A stretch of 64,000 nucleotides of DNA from Streptomyces alanosinicus (GCF_014650595.1 NZ_BMVG01000020.1:62001-126000); one strand, 5' to 3'; positions 44,848 through 54,690 are shown, counted from the first letter of the stretch. Notes: a model not told the origin generated them from the sequence alone. Numbers and translations are program-made.

Positions 44848-45716
44848 AAGGATGCTGCCGAAGACTTGGTGGCGGCGTGTTTGGGCGATGGCTGGCCTGT
44901 TGTTTCACGCTGCCACGGCGAGGTTGTGCAGGGTGGCGACGGCCTGGACGGCGTGGTGGAGGACGTCGCCCCTTTGGCGGCAGTCGCGCAGGATCTTCCA
45001 GTTCTTCATCCGGGTGAAGGTGTGCCCGATGCGGGCCCGCACACGCCGGTGTTCGGCATTGTCTTCCTCCTGCCCGCGCAGGAGGGGACGTCCGGCTCGT
45101 CTGCGGTGCGGGACGATCAGCCCGGTGCCCAGATAGGCGCCGTCCGCGATCACCGTCGTGCCCGCCGCGACGGCCGGCAGGTTGGAGGCGCGCCAGACAT
45201 GTGCGTCTGCCTTGTTGCCGGGTGCCGGCCGGGCCGAGGCCACCACCAGGCGGGTGTCGGCATCGATGATGACCTGCACATTCGCCGAGAAGCGGTAGTT
45301 GCGTGAGGAGGCTGCGACCTGCCGGTCACGGACCGGGATCAGGGCGCCGTCCACGATCCACAACCGGTCGGCGCCCGGCACCGGTCTGGGTGCCGGCTCC
45401 AGCGCGAGCAAGGGGCGCAGACGCTGGGTGACCCGGCAGACGGTGGCAGGTGAGCAGCCGAAGAGCGGTGCCAGCTGGCGTATGGTGAGGTTCGTGCGGT
45501 AGTACACGGCTACGAGTAGCAGCCGCTCGGCCAGCGGAAGGCACCACGGCCGGCCATCACCGGGGCCGTTCCCGCCTCGTTCCCGCACCACGCGCCGCAG
45601 TTTCTCGAACCGCCCCATCCGCAACCCGGTGAACGTCTCCACCCACACCGGCTCAGCCCGCAACACCCCACCCACACAGGCAAAATGCCCGCCACCAAGC
45701 CTTCTGCAACACCCTT
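44848..45716 (-). mobile_element. IS5-family insertion sequence (DDE_4 type)
   Basis: The 869-base element has imperfect inverted ends (GGATGCTGCCGAAGACTTGG and GGGTGTTGCAGAAGGCTTGG, both continuing TGGCGG) and one apparently intact transposase gene. It is inserted next to the end of another transposase gene, so it is nested in older IS material. Confidence 0.75.
44905..45675 (-). CDS. IS5-family transposase
   Basis: From GTG 45675 the 256-residue protein has a helix-turn-helix (LTIRQLAPLFGCSPATVCRVTQRLRP) and the DDE_4 nuclease core: RLWIVDGALIPVRDR (first Asp), GTTVIADGAYLGTGLIVPHR (second Asp) and EEDNAEHRRVRARIGHTFTRMKNWKILRDCRQRG (Glu). The frame is intact, so it may be active. An open frame beyond the IS border is not used. 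Confidence 0.8.
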   Translation of the reverse strand: MGGVLRAEPVWVETFTGLRMGRFEKLRRVVRERGGNGPGDGRPWCLPLAERLLLVAVYYRTNLTIRQLAPLFGCSPATVCRVTQRLRPLLALEPAPRPVPGADRLWIVDGALIPVRDRQVAASSRNYRFSANVQVIIDADTRLVVASARPAPGNKADAHVWRASNLPAVAAGTTVIADGAYLGTGLIVPHRRRAGRPLLRGQEEDNAEHRRVRARIGHTFTRMKNWKILRDCRQRGDVLHHAVQAVATLHNLAVAA

Positions 45717-47157
45717 CAGCTTGTTCCTTGTCGTCTGCTGTCACGCAGAGCGCCGAGTGTCTCGGGGCGTTTGACGGTCTTGCCCACGTCATAGCGGGTG
45801 GTGGGGTGCCGGTTCCTCGGGCCGGGTGGTCGTCCTGGCCCTGGCCTGGTGGGTTTAGGTGCACGGGCCGGACTGCCCAGGTGGGGGCGGATGTTCCTGA
45901 ACCCCGCCGGACCCGGGTCGGGGTGAGCGCGGTGCCGGAGCGTGTGGCCTTCTCCCAGGGCTTGCGCTGGTCGGCTGCCAGCGGCAGCGCGGGCGGAGCT
46001 GAGTGTGTGCGGCGATGACGAGCCAGGTCCACCGGTCCACCGCCTGCGGGTCGCGCAGTCTGGGGCGGGTCCAGCCAAGAGACTGCTTGAACAGGCGGAA
46101 CGTGTGCTCCAGGTCGAATCTCCGCAGGTAACACGACCGCACGAAGGCGACGTCGACCGAGGCGGCCCCGGTCGCGGAGGACCATGGCCAGACCGGCGGC
46201 GCGTCGCGGTCGCCGGGAAGGTGGTCCACCTTGAGCCGGATCAACGTGCCGTCGACCAGGGCGAGTTCGCCGTCCAGGTCAATCCAGGCCGAGCGGTGGG
46301 TGAGCCTGGGGCGGACCCGATCCCACGCGCGGGCCTCGGCCTTGCCGTAGCGGGGCGTGTCGTTCATGGTCACCACCGCGGGCTCCGGCCAGGTCTCCGG
46401 CTTCGCCAGGCGGAACTCCGGTCCGTGCTTCGGTGGCCGGCCGCCCTTCGGGTCGTAGACACGCGGCGGCTTCGGCAGCCTGAGCGCGCGGTCGTCGGAA
46501 CGCAGGCGTCCTGCCAGCTCGACGGGAAGGTCGGACAGGAGCCGGGCCAGGCGCATCACGTCGTAGCCGGCGTCCATCACGATCAGCACGTCCAGGTCCC
46601 CGTGCCGCCACTGCCCGGCCGCGATCAGTCGCTGTACCACCTGCCGGAGCTGGCCGGCCGTGACAGCCGCGGCGTCATCGGCGGGCCTGAGGCGGACTGC
46701 GTCCAGCACCGCCGTCCACGAGGTGCGGTCCGGTGTCAGCGCGGCGACGACCGAGTACGGCCAGCCCGGAATGATCTGCGCGGCCTCTTTAGACCGGCCA
46801 TAGACGTGACAGAACAACGGCGAACACGCAGCGTCCGAGCGCAGCCACGGGGAAACATCCACGGTGAGCACGATCCGCTCGTCGAAACGCGGCAACGGCA
46901 GTGACACCAGCAGGTCACGCAGCCGGTCCATGTCGACCGCGGTTGAGCGCGGCATACAGAGAGCCGTAGCCGCGGCGGTGTTCAGCGGTCAGCGACAGCT
47001 CCACCGGCGTCCTCACCGGCCCGTCCGCACACAGCAGTGCGTCCGCCAGCTCGAAGAACGCATCCGCCCGTGCGGACAGACACCCATAGAAGTCCGCCCG
47101 GAAGCGTGACAGTTCCGCGAACCCATCCCGGTTGGTTGCCCAGCCGTTCCGGCGCAC
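45716..47157 (-). pseudogene. DDE transposase (NF041680-like), two frameshifts
   Basis: The N-terminus MRRNGWATNRDGFAELSRFRADFYGCLSARADAFFELADALLCADGPV runs to AALNRGR at about 46930. One shift leads to MDRLRDLLVSLPLPRFDERIVLTVDVSPWLRSDAACS and the DDE region (GDLDVLIVMDAGYDVMRL). A second shift near 46010 gives LAADQRKPWEKATRSGTALTPTRVRRGF and the end. Its stop abuts the IS5-type element. A short relative of the N-terminus occurs at 52190-52385. Confidence 0.7.
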
Positions 47158-47313
47158 TCAATCACCACGGCCTTCTTCGTGAACACCTGCATCTCGTCGC
47201 AGAGTTCAGGATCACGGAGAAAACCGCTGCCATGTCCAGCGATCACCCCAACGAGTGACCACCCCACCCGCGGTGATCAAACCCGACTGTCGTGTGTCAT
47301 GGAAGTCTGGCCA

Positions 47314-47703
47314 TCAGCCGAGGTAGTTCGCGCACCCCTCGTCGTCGAGTTCGAAGGGACCTTCAGGGATGATGCAGAACTCATTGCCCTCGGGGTCCGC
47401 CATCACCAGGAACCCGCCGCCGGCGTACTGCTCCAGCTTGCGCCCGCCGAGCATCTCGACCCGTTCCTGCTCGGCGGCGGGATCGGGAGCGGCGATGTCG
47501 AAGTGCATCCGGTTCTTGCCCGACTTGGGTTCGGCGGTCTGCTGAAAGCCCAGCCCCAGGCCGCCTTCCCGCCGCAGCCAGACGTATGGGCCCATACGGG
47601 CCACGACCGGTCTACCAAGCAGTTCGGACCAGAACGCAGCAAGCCGCTCAGGGTCTGCGGCATCGACGACGAGGGCATTGATCTGCATAGGTGAATCCGT
47701 CAT
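47314..47703 (-). CDS. VOC-family protein
   Basis: The 129-residue protein has one VOC fold: INALVVDAADPERLAAFWSELLGRPVV, then KNRMHFDIAAPDPAAEQERVEMLGG and GGFLVMADPEGNEFCIIP with metal-type His/Glu. It resembles the glyoxalase-like domain PF18029, found in many actinobacteria. It is complete among IS debris. The start is ATG 47703 or 47688. Confidence 0.85.
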   Translation of the reverse strand: MTDSPMQINALVVDAADPERLAAFWSELLGRPVVARMGPYVWLRREGGLGLGFQQTAEPKSGKNRMHFDIAAPDPAAEQERVEMLGGRKLEQYAGGGFLVMADPEGNEFCIIPEGPFELDDEGCANYLG

Positions 47704-47840
47704 GCCCCGATCCTCTCAAACGAGCCCAGAGCCGCTCAGCATCGGCTCTGGCCAGCGGAAATCAAGCTCGGTGGCATCCGCTCAAAGCGCGATGGCACAG
47801 GACACCGACGATAAGGAACAAGTTCAGGGTCTGTTGCGAA

Positions 47841-47857
47841 AGTGCTGGTCATAGCCA
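47841..47857 (+). repeat. Copy of an IS5-type end
   Basis: AGTGCTGGTCATAGCCA is identical to 49778-49794 and has the same orientation. At the second site it spans the stop codon and end of an IS5-type transposase, so this copy is probably the trace of a deleted element. Confidence 0.55.
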
Positions 47858-47932
47858 ATCGGCAGGTGGCCATGACGACGACCAGTCTCGTCTTCTCGGA
47901 TCGACAAGCCCGAAACGCCGTTGCCGCTCGAC

Positions 47933-48925
47933 TCAGGTGTCGAGGAGCTCCGGCACGAAGATGTCCTCGCACGTCAGCTTTCGCTTCGACAGGCCCTGCT
48001 CGTGGTGGTAGCGCAAGAAGGTGTCGATGGCCTTGCGGTTCGCGGCGACGCCGTAGGGCCACCAGTCGTCGCCGAGCAGCCGACGGTTCTCCTCGAACAG
48101 CGTGCTGAACCACGGCGTGATGACGCTCATGTGCTGCTTCGTGGCGTCGTCGAGGTACTTGCGCTCGGCGAGTACCTTGGCTTGCGTGAAGGCGTCGTAC
48201 ACGGCCCGTGCGAGGCCCGGCCGATGTGCCAGTTCCCTGCGGATCGCGATGATGTGCATAGGGGGGAAGATCCCGGTGCGGCGGTAGTAGTCACGCTCCA
48301 CGGACTCGTAGTCGGGAAACAGGCGGGCGACCTTCGGGGAGCCGTCCAGCACCGCCTGCGGAACGTCGACGGAGATCAGTGCGTCGATCTCGCCGGATTC
48401 GAGCATGGCGCCCAGGGTCTGGCCGTCCTCCGCGTGGCGCACGTCGACGCCGTCCGGGACGGGCTGCGGAACCCAGTCGAAGGCGGGGATGGGGTGGTTG
48501 GTGCCGCCGATGACCCAGCGGCACTGGTCGGGGGTCACGCCGTACTCGTCGGCCAGGATGCCCTTCGGCCAGATCCCGGCGTCGTGGCCGTAGAGAGCGA
48601 ACTCGCCGACGGTCCTGCCGGCCAGGTCCTGCGGCTTCACGATCCCGCCGGCGGTGTTCACGAAGATCGCTGAGTGGCGGAAGTTGCGGTTCGGCAGAAT
48701 CGGCAACGCCAGGAACGGCGCGTTGTCGAGGTCGACGGTGCGCAGGAAGTAGGTGAGGCCGAATTCGGCGAGGTCGTAGTGCCCCTCCATGGTGCTGCGG
48801 AAGATGTCCGACACGAGCGGTGCCGTCTCGAATGTCGCGTCCACCCCGTCGACCGTGACCCGGCCGTCGAACAGGGCCTCGGTGTGCTCGTAGGCGTAGA
48901 CGCCGATGCTCAGCTTGGTGTTCAT
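47933..48925 (-). CDS. Pht5/NMT1-like substrate-binding protein
   Basis: The 330-residue protein resembles the family of 4,5-dihydroxyphthalate decarboxylase and related NMT1/SsuA-like binding folds: LFDGRVTVDGVDATF, then STMEGHYDLAEFGLTYFLR and LAGRTVGEFALYGHDAGIWPKGILADEYG. There is no signal peptide, which favours a cytoplasmic enzyme or sensor over a transporter subunit. ATG 48925 follows GGAGATCCACTG. It is divergent from a tetR gene with operators between, so its expression is probably induced by an aromatic or similar compound (inference). Confidence 0.75.
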   Translation of the reverse strand: MNTKLSIGVYAYEHTEALFDGRVTVDGVDATFETAPLVSDIFRSTMEGHYDLAEFGLTYFLRTVDLDNAPFLALPILPNRNFRHSAIFVNTAGGIVKPQDLAGRTVGEFALYGHDAGIWPKGILADEYGVTPDQCRWVIGGTNHPIPAFDWVPQPVPDGVDVRHAEDGQTLGAMLESGEIDALISVDVPQAVLDGSPKVARLFPDYESVERDYYRRTGIFPPMHIIAIRRELAHRPGLARAVYDAFTQAKVLAERKYLDDATKQHMSVITPWFSTLFEENRRLLGDDWWPYGVAANRKAIDTFLRYHHEQGLSKRKLTCEDIFVPELLDT

Positions 48926-48973
48926 CAGTGGATCTCCTGTCCGGGAGTCCGTGAAGTGGCCTGCTTCCATAAA

Positions 48974-49033
48974 TGAACGTTCACTTTAGAGTGTTCCCGG
49001 AACAGTGGAGCTGTCAAGATGAATGTTCATTCA
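48974..49033. promoter_or_regulatory. Two TetR operator-like palindromes
   Basis: TGAACGTTCA (48974-48983) and TGAATGTTCATTCA (49020-49033) lie 46 bases apart in the divergent promoter. They share the TGAAyGTTCA core. They would let the TetR control both its own gene and the binding-protein gene. Confidence 0.75.
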
Positions 49034-49050
49034 CGAAGAAGGAGGCGACC

Positions 49051-49668
49051 ATGCCGCGCATCACAGCCGAGCGCCGCGAGGCGAAGCGTGCGGAGATCGT
49101 CGCTGCGGCCCGACGTTGCTTCGCCCGCGACGGGTTCCACCAGACCTCGATGCCGGACATCGCCGCGGAGGCAGGCGTCTCGGCCGGCGCGCCTTACCGC
49201 TACTTCACGAGCAAGGAGGAGATCATCCTCGCTATCGCGGGCGACGCATTCCGGCTGATCTTCGAACCGGTTGAGCGACTGGCCGAGAGAGCGGACGCCC
49301 CGTCCGTCGCGGAACTGGTGGCCGCCGCGCTCGGCACGATCAGCGGCGAGACGGTGCAGGACGCGGCGGGGCACGAGGTCGCAGTGGAGGAACTGCTGCG
49401 CTGCGTCGTGCAGACGTGGGCGGAGGTGCTGCGCAACGACGAGGTACGCGGCCCGGCCGCGGAGGGCTTCGAAAAGGTCCGTGCCACTGTCGCCGACGCT
49501 CTGCGCCGCGGCCGGGCCGCGGGCACGGTGCCCGCCGCCATGGACCCGGACCGCGCAGCCCGCGTGGTGATGGGGCTGCTGCACGGATTCCTGCTCCAGC
49601 GCGTGGCCTTCGGACTCACGGACACGGCCGGCTTCGCAGACGACCTGCACGTCGGGCTGATCTTGTGA
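49051..49668 (+). CDS. TetR-family regulator
   Basis: The 205-residue protein has a canonical N-terminal helix-turn-helix (IVAAARRCFARDGFHQTSMPDIAAEAGVSAGAPYRYFTSKEE; residues 13-54) and a helical TetR_C_6-type effector domain. ATG 49051 follows AGGAGGCGACC; the upstream in-frame ATGs overlap the operators. It ends with LHVGLIL at a TGA about 110 bases before an IS5-type remnant; the tail may be slightly shortened. Confidence 0.88.
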   Translation: MPRITAERREAKRAEIVAAARRCFARDGFHQTSMPDIAAEAGVSAGAPYRYFTSKEEIILAIAGDAFRLIFEPVERLAERADAPSVAELVAAALGTISGETVQDAAGHEVAVEELLRCVVQTWAEVLRNDEVRGPAAEGFEKVRATVADALRRGRAAGTVPAAMDPDRAARVVMGLLHGFLLQRVAFGLTDTAGFADDLHVGLIL

Positions 49669-49777
49669 TGGGCTATGACTGCGCGAAGGCGGCGCGACAC
49701 GGGCACCACGGCGGATGGACACCGGCGCATTGATCCCCGCGCCGCGCGCGTCGCGGTAGCTCACCGCGCAGTACAGG

Positions 49778-50330
49778 AGTGCTGGTCATAGCCACTCGTT
49801 GATGGCTGCGAACAGCGCGGTCGCGTAGTAACGGACGGCGAGTTGTCGTACCGTGCGGCGACCGCGCGATGGCGCTTGAGCCGGTTGATCCCGCACTCCA
49901 CCGCGTGCCGCGCCTTGTAATCGTCCTTGTCGAACTTCGGCGGGCGACCGCCTCGGGAGCCGAGCTTCTGGCGGTTGCGGATCTGGTCAGCCTTCTCCGG
50001 GATGGTGCGCTGCACGCCGCGTCGGCGCAGATAGGCGCGGTTCGCCCGGGACCCGTAGGCCCGGTCGGCGCGGACCTTGTCCGATCGGGTGCGCGGTCGG
50101 CCCGGTCTGGCCCGCGGCACGCGATGCCGTCCGTGGCCGTCAGGCTCGGTATCGACCCCGCCGGCAGGCTCTTTTCAGAGATCCCCCTTTGCGCGCCCCG
50201 GTGGCGTGCTGGTGGGCACGGGTGAGAGTGGAATCCACGCTCACATCCCACGCGATCAGGCCCTTTGCGTCAGCCTTGGCCTGTAGCTGCTCGAAGATGC
50301 GCTTCCCAAGAAGTAACCCAGCCAGACCGC
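49778..50330 (-). mobile_element. IS5-type element remnant
   Basis: The minus-strand frames give GKRIFEQLQAKADAKGLIAWDVSVDSTLTRAHQHATGARKG, then RADRAYGSRANRAYLRRRGVQRTIPEKADQIRNRQKLGSRGGRPPKFDKDDYKARHAVECGINRLKRHRAVA, both typical of IS5 transposases (second half, DDE_1 type). A frameshift near 49850 moves the end LAVRYYATALFAAINEWL to another frame, and the N-terminus is missing. Both pieces lie in positions 49778-50315. Confidence 0.75.
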
Positions 50331-50438
50331 GTGGGGGAGTCCAACAGGGCTTCCCCGCACCCTTTTTGAGTACACATACTCATGCTGCCGGCTGCACCTG
50401 GGCGGCATGCTGGGGCAGACGGGGGTGAGGCGACGATC

Positions 50439-51143
50439 ATGAAGCGGGTCAAGCAGGCCAAGACAGCGGCATTGATGCTTCTGGCGCTGGCGGTGCCCGC
50501 GTGCTCGGCGGTTGACCGGGCTGTACCGGAGAAGACGGTCCGCAAACTTGCCGGCAGCCCGGAAGCGGTGAAGACCAGGCGGCGGGCGGAAGCTGGGCTG
50601 AGAGAAGTGGTTCAGGCGTACGTCGAGCACACGCCGCTGAAACTCGGCCAGGTCGTCGTCAACGATACGTGCGAGGGCGGAACGGCAAGGGGATGGCTGG
50701 AGACCAGGGACAGCGACTTGTACAAGATCCGCTGCGGCCTGGGTATCACCGCCTACTTCGGTGCCGACCCGAAGCACATCGTGCCGGTCCTCGACGGGAT
50801 CCTCACGGCCGGCGACCAGGGCATACCCGGGATCCATTTCACCCACGAGGTTGACGGACCGATCATCGGCTACTACCGGAAGCCGTATGACAGACACGAC
50901 CCTGAAGTGCCTTCCCGCGGCATCGGAAGCGGAAGCCTGTCGTGGGATCCGATACGCGACCGTCACCGCACAGAACTGTTCATCAGCGAACCGACAAGCC
51001 CGTGTGAGAACGACCCACCGGTGAAACGCTGCCTCCATGAACCGGAAGCCGCTACGGTGGCCGCCATTCGCAATCAGTACGGCATGGTGTTCCAGCTCGA
51101 CCTGGGCACCACCTACTTCAAGATCATGAAGAAGCAGCACTGA
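50439..51143 (+). CDS. Secreted lipoprotein of unknown function
   Basis: The 234-residue product has a lipoprotein signal (AALMLLALAVPACSAV; lipobox VPAC). Its mature part contains four more Cys and a beta-rich C-terminus (MVFQLDLGTTYFKIM). It begins at ATG 50439 after GTGAGGCGACG. No family is recognised. It is intact and lies just after the IS5-type remnant. Confidence 0.7.
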   Translation: MKRVKQAKTAALMLLALAVPACSAVDRAVPEKTVRKLAGSPEAVKTRRRAEAGLREVVQAYVEHTPLKLGQVVVNDTCEGGTARGWLETRDSDLYKIRCGLGITAYFGADPKHIVPVLDGILTAGDQGIPGIHFTHEVDGPIIGYYRKPYDRHDPEVPSRGIGSGSLSWDPIRDRHRTELFISEPTSPCENDPPVKRCLHEPEAATVAAIRNQYGMVFQLDLGTTYFKIMKKQH

Positions 51144-51198
51144 CCGGAGGTGTGGCCTCCCTGCCCCTCGTGTCGCCGACACTCCGGCTCACGCTGAA

Positions 51199-51217
51199 GC
51201 GGCCGCGGACCGGCCGC
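51199..51217. terminator. Possible hairpin after the lipoprotein gene
   Basis: GCGGCC and GGCCGC form a 6-bp stem around a 7-base loop, 56 bases after the stop. A 5-bp stem (GGAGG/CCTCC) lies nearer the stop at about 51146. Either may end transcription. Confidence 0.3.
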
Positions 51218-51300
51218 GAAGCCAAAGTGGGCGCCTGACGGTCCGGTCTGGGAGGGCTCGCGCCGGTCTGTCTCACCAGTGGATGAGATCCAGCGGGGCG

Positions 51301-51341
51301 GATTACAGGAAGGGCGATTTCAGGAAGGTCGATTTCAGAAG
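51301..51341 (+). repeat. 15-bp tandem repeats
   Basis: GATTACAGGAAGGGC, GATTTCAGGAAGGTC and GATTTCAGAAGC follow one another with 15-base period, ending about 80 bases before the next gene. They encode an RFQEG-like repeat in an upstream open frame, but no ribosome site supports translation. Confidence 0.55.
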
Positions 51342-51419
51342 CAGTTGTCGCACCGATCACGGTCAGCGCGTATTCGACTGTGCGGACCCCGTCGGGTGTT
51401 CCTGCAGGGGGGGCAGGGC

Positions 51420-51818
51420 ATGGAATCAGGGGGTTACGATCCGTGTATGCGGCTTGAGGGATCAGGTTCGGTCTGTCTGCAGGTGGATGGGGTGTACTGC
51501 GCTGCTGCGGCGGCCTGCGTGGGGGTGTTCGCCAGGCCCCTGGGCGCGGCGCTGGAAGTGCCGAGCGGGTTTGTGGTCGGCGCGGCTGTCCTCACGGCAG
51601 GGTGGGCGGGGTTGTTGCTGTTCGCTGGGTCCCGGCTGCGACTGCGTGCGTCGCTGCTCGGCGTCCTGGTGGTCAACGTCGTCGTCGCCGTACTGGTCGG
51701 CGTGCTGGCGATGACGCGTCCCGTGGACGCGGTGTCGGTCCTCCTGCTGGCTGTGGTCGTGGAGGTAGCAGGTTTCGCCAGTTGGCAGGCCGCCGTGCTG
51801 CGCACCGGCGTTCACTGA
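51420..51818 (+). CDS. Small four-helix membrane protein
   Basis: Starting at ATG 51420 (or 51447) the 132-residue product has four hydrophobic helices (YCAAAAACVGVFA, FVVGAAVLTAGWAGLLLFAG, ASLLGVLVVNVVVAVLVGVLAM, VSVLLLAVVVEVAGFASW). It is the type of small integral protein found in many actinobacteria, with unknown role. Confidence 0.65.
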   Translation: MESGGYDPCMRLEGSGSVCLQVDGVYCAAAAACVGVFARPLGAALEVPSGFVVGAAVLTAGWAGLLLFAGSRLRLRASLLGVLVVNVVVAVLVGVLAMTRPVDAVSVLLLAVVVEVAGFASWQAAVLRTGVH

Positions 51819-51938
51819 GAAGGCATGTTCCTGTCGACCGTGAGGGCGGTTCTGATCGAACGGGGGCCCTGGGTCGGTGATCTTGGCCGGGTGGATGCAT
51901 GAGAACAGGACCCCTTGGTAGCTCGGGGTTGCAACCAC

Positions 51939-52400
51939 TCAAGTACCAGGAAGCCCTGCGTTGTTCCAGTCTTGTGTGCCGGTCCCTGTGCCGTCTACTG
52001 ACGTTGTCGCCGTGATGTCGTCAGGTGAGTCCAGTTTCGGCGAGACATCCGTCGATGAAGGTTGCTGTGGTACTGGATCTGGCGGAGACCGTGTCGGAGC
52101 GTGCCGATGAGGTGGTCGGGGTCGGCGAAGGCGGTGTTGGCCTGGCGGCTGCGCCGCAGCAGGGACCGGACGCCCTCGACGGGGTTGAGGTCCGGTGCGT
52201 AGGCCGACAGGAAGTAGCAGGCGATCGAGATCCGCCAGCGTGAGATCCACCAGCGTGGTCACCGGACCGTCCGCGCACAGCAACGCGTCCACGAGCTCGA
52301 ACAGTTCGTCCCTACACGGTCGCGCAGTCGAACAAGTCGCCCCCGAAGCGTGACGCCATCGCGAACGGCTCCCGGAGGGCATCGTGATGCAGCAGACTCA
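51939..52400 (-). mobile_element. Nested IS remnants
   Basis: The minus strand has a piece of an IS630-type transposase end (LSAYAPDLNPVEGVRSLLRRSRQANTAFADPDHL at 52030-52210) and, just upstream, the N-terminus of the NF041680-like transposase (DELFELVDALLCADGPVTTLVDLTLA). Neither is complete. This IS630 end belongs to another subfamily than the two passenger-carrying elements. Confidence 0.65.
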
Positions 52401-52596
52401 CTCCCCCACGGCCTTCGTGGTGGTCAAGTGCCTCTTTGGTCGGAGCGCAGGATCAGACGGAGGCCGTGTTCACGTTCCCGGAATCCTCGTACGAGCGGAA
52501 AGCTTCGGGGCGCCTCAGGCCGCTGTGCCGGCTGGGGTTCGATTGGGGTTCGATCAGGGTGGTCCCTGATAGACGATGCGCCGAGCACGGGCAAGG

Positions 52597-54177
52597 ATGA
52601 CGAGCGTGACAAGCAGAATGCGCACGCCACGCCCCGCGATGACGGGCCGGTCGTTGAACCAGAAGGTCGTGACCCTGAAAGCCAGGGCGATCGGAGCGGC
52701 GGTGCTCGCCACCGCAATGTTGACGATGCCCACCGCGACTGCCGCCGCCGCGGATCCCGTCGCTGCCGCTGACAATCCGGCGTCGTCCCTGAACTGGTCG
52801 GCGTGCCCGTTTCCCGACTCACCGGCGGAACTCCAGTGTGCTTCCATCCAGGTGCCGGTGGACTATGCGCACCCACACGGATTGAAGGCAACCATAACGG
52901 TGGACCGGCTCCGGGCGAGCGGCGCGCATCCGGTCGGTAGCCTGTTCTTCGACCCTGGCGGCCCCGGCGGTTCTGGGACGCAGTTGGTGCACGCCGAAGC
53001 CCTCGGGGCGCACGTGTTCTCCGCTGCCACCCGGGAGCATTTCGATGTGATCGGCCTGGACCCGCGCGGTGTCGGACTCAGCAGTCCGGTCCGCTGCGAC
53101 CCCGCGCTGCTCAATCGGCAGGTCTCGCTGTTCCCCAAGGACGAGGCCGAGTTCCGGCGCTTGGTCGCGCGGAACCAAGCACTGGGCCACAGCTGCCGTC
53201 AACTCACCGGACCACTGCTGGAGCACGTCGACACCGTCAGCGCCGCCCGCGACCTTGAGGCCCTGCGCCAAGCGCTCGGCGAGGGAGAACTCAACTACCT
53301 CGGCCTGTCCTACGGCTCCCAACTGGGCGCCACATATGCCGAACTGTTCCCGAACCGGATCCGGACCCTGGCGTTGGACGGCGCACTCGATCACTCGCTG
53401 TCGACGGTGCCCCTGTTCAAGGACGAGTCTCACGCGTACGAGGACTCCCTCAACCGCTTCTTCGACTGGTGTGCGCACACCACCTCCTGCGCGCTGCACG
53501 GCACAGATGTCGGGCGCCTGTTCGACACCCTGGTGGCAGCCGCCGACCACCGTCCGATCCCTGCCCCGACCTGTGCCAAGGCGGGTGACTGCCGTCCGCT
53601 TGTGACCGGCGAGGACATCCGGTTCGCCGCGCAGGGCCTGCTGCTGTTCCCGTCCCGGCGCAACGATCTGGCCCTCGCTCTCCAACAGGCCGAGGCCGGC
53701 GATGCGTCTGCGCTCTCCCAGCCCGTTGCCACCGGGCCGAGCGACGACAATGCGAACGGCAGTCAGATCGCGATCGAGTGCCTAGACTGGACGACGCCGA
53801 TCCGGACGCTGCACGATCTGCAGCACCTGCGACGGCTCGGGCAGGCGGTCGCGCCTCGTCTCGGCGGCGCGTCCCAGTCGTGGACGATCCTCACCGGGTG
53901 CGTCGGCTGGCCGGCACGCGTGGCGAACCCACCGCGGCCGATCAAGGTCCAGCACGCACCGACGATCCTGATCACCAATGCCACCCACGATCCCTCAACG
54001 GCGTACCCGTGGGCCCTGCGACTGCACCGCGATCTTCCCTCCAGCGTGCTGGTGACCCGCCAGGGCGATGGCCACACCAGCTACCTGGCCAAAGGCACCA
54101 GCCACACCAGGGACGCCATCGACAGCTACCTCCTCACCGGTCGGACACCGCCGCCGGACACGGTCTACGACGACTGA
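52597..54177 (+). CDS. Secreted tripeptidyl aminopeptidase (TAP/S33-like)
   Basis: After a signal segment (AIGAAVLATAMLTMPTATAAA) comes an alpha/beta hydrolase of the mycelial tripeptidyl aminopeptidase type: oxyanion GGPGGSG, nucleophile elbow GLSYGSQ (Ser, about residue 250), THDPSTAYPWALRLH (Asp) and GDGHTSY (His). The family cleaves N-terminal tripeptides from exported proteins. The start is uncertain: ATG 52597, GTG 52609 or ATG 52639 are possible. The length is normal. A direct repeat of GGGTTCGAT at about 52540-52560 may belong to its promoter. Confidence 0.85.
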   Translation: MTSVTSRMRTPRPAMTGRSLNQKVVTLKARAIGAAVLATAMLTMPTATAAAADPVAAADNPASSLNWSACPFPDSPAELQCASIQVPVDYAHPHGLKATITVDRLRASGAHPVGSLFFDPGGPGGSGTQLVHAEALGAHVFSAATREHFDVIGLDPRGVGLSSPVRCDPALLNRQVSLFPKDEAEFRRLVARNQALGHSCRQLTGPLLEHVDTVSAARDLEALRQALGEGELNYLGLSYGSQLGATYAELFPNRIRTLALDGALDHSLSTVPLFKDESHAYEDSLNRFFDWCAHTTSCALHGTDVGRLFDTLVAAADHRPIPAPTCAKAGDCRPLVTGEDIRFAAQGLLLFPSRRNDLALALQQAEAGDASALSQPVATGPSDDNANGSQIAIECLDWTTPIRTLHDLQHLRRLGQAVAPRLGGASQSWTILTGCVGWPARVANPPRPIKVQHAPTILITNATHDPSTAYPWALRLHRDLPSSVLVTRQGDGHTSYLAKGTSHTRDAIDSYLLTGRTPPPDTVYDD

Positions 54178-54184
54178 CTCGGCT

Positions 54185-54690
54185 CTGGCCTGGGCTGGTT
54201 CCTCGACAACCTCGGCCAGGCCGGCATCAACCCCGCTGGCGACAGGCAGGTGTGTGATGTCACCGACCCAGGCAAGGTTGGAGGAGGATGCGGTGACAAT
54301 GCGGTGACATCCTGCCGCAGCAGATCGGGCCCCCGCCTGGGCGGCGGTGCCGACATAGACGTGCGATGCCGCCGCTTCAACCTCCTTCCCTGGACGGCCT
54401 GTTGAGGAATGATCCGCTCGGCGCGCTCGCGATTCGCAATCAGGCCGTTCGCGCGGAGCTCGGCGGTGATCCGCTTCGCCCCGTACGTCCTCCCGTACGT
54501 CCTCCCGGACTCCGCGTGAACCTTGCACATCCGTCGGATGAGTGCGGTGTCTGCGGCCTTCTTCACAGCGCGCACCGGCACGGTCTTCAGCACCGGTAGA
54601 AACCCGGACGCCGACAGGGTCAACACGGTGCACGGCCGCTTCACGCCGAAGGCGCCGCGATGGTCGCCAACGAACTCGAAGCGGCTCGTC
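54185..54690 (-). pseudogene. IS3-family OrfB transposase fragment
   Basis: FEFVGDHRGAFGVKRPCTVLTLSASGF, then AADTALIRRMCKVHAESGRTYG and AKRITAELRANGLIANRERAERI match IS3 OrfB N-terminal parts. A 12-base duplication adds RTYG. After it the DDE start appears in another frame (SNLAWVGDITHLPVASG). The catalytic end is lost. Confidence 0.7.
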
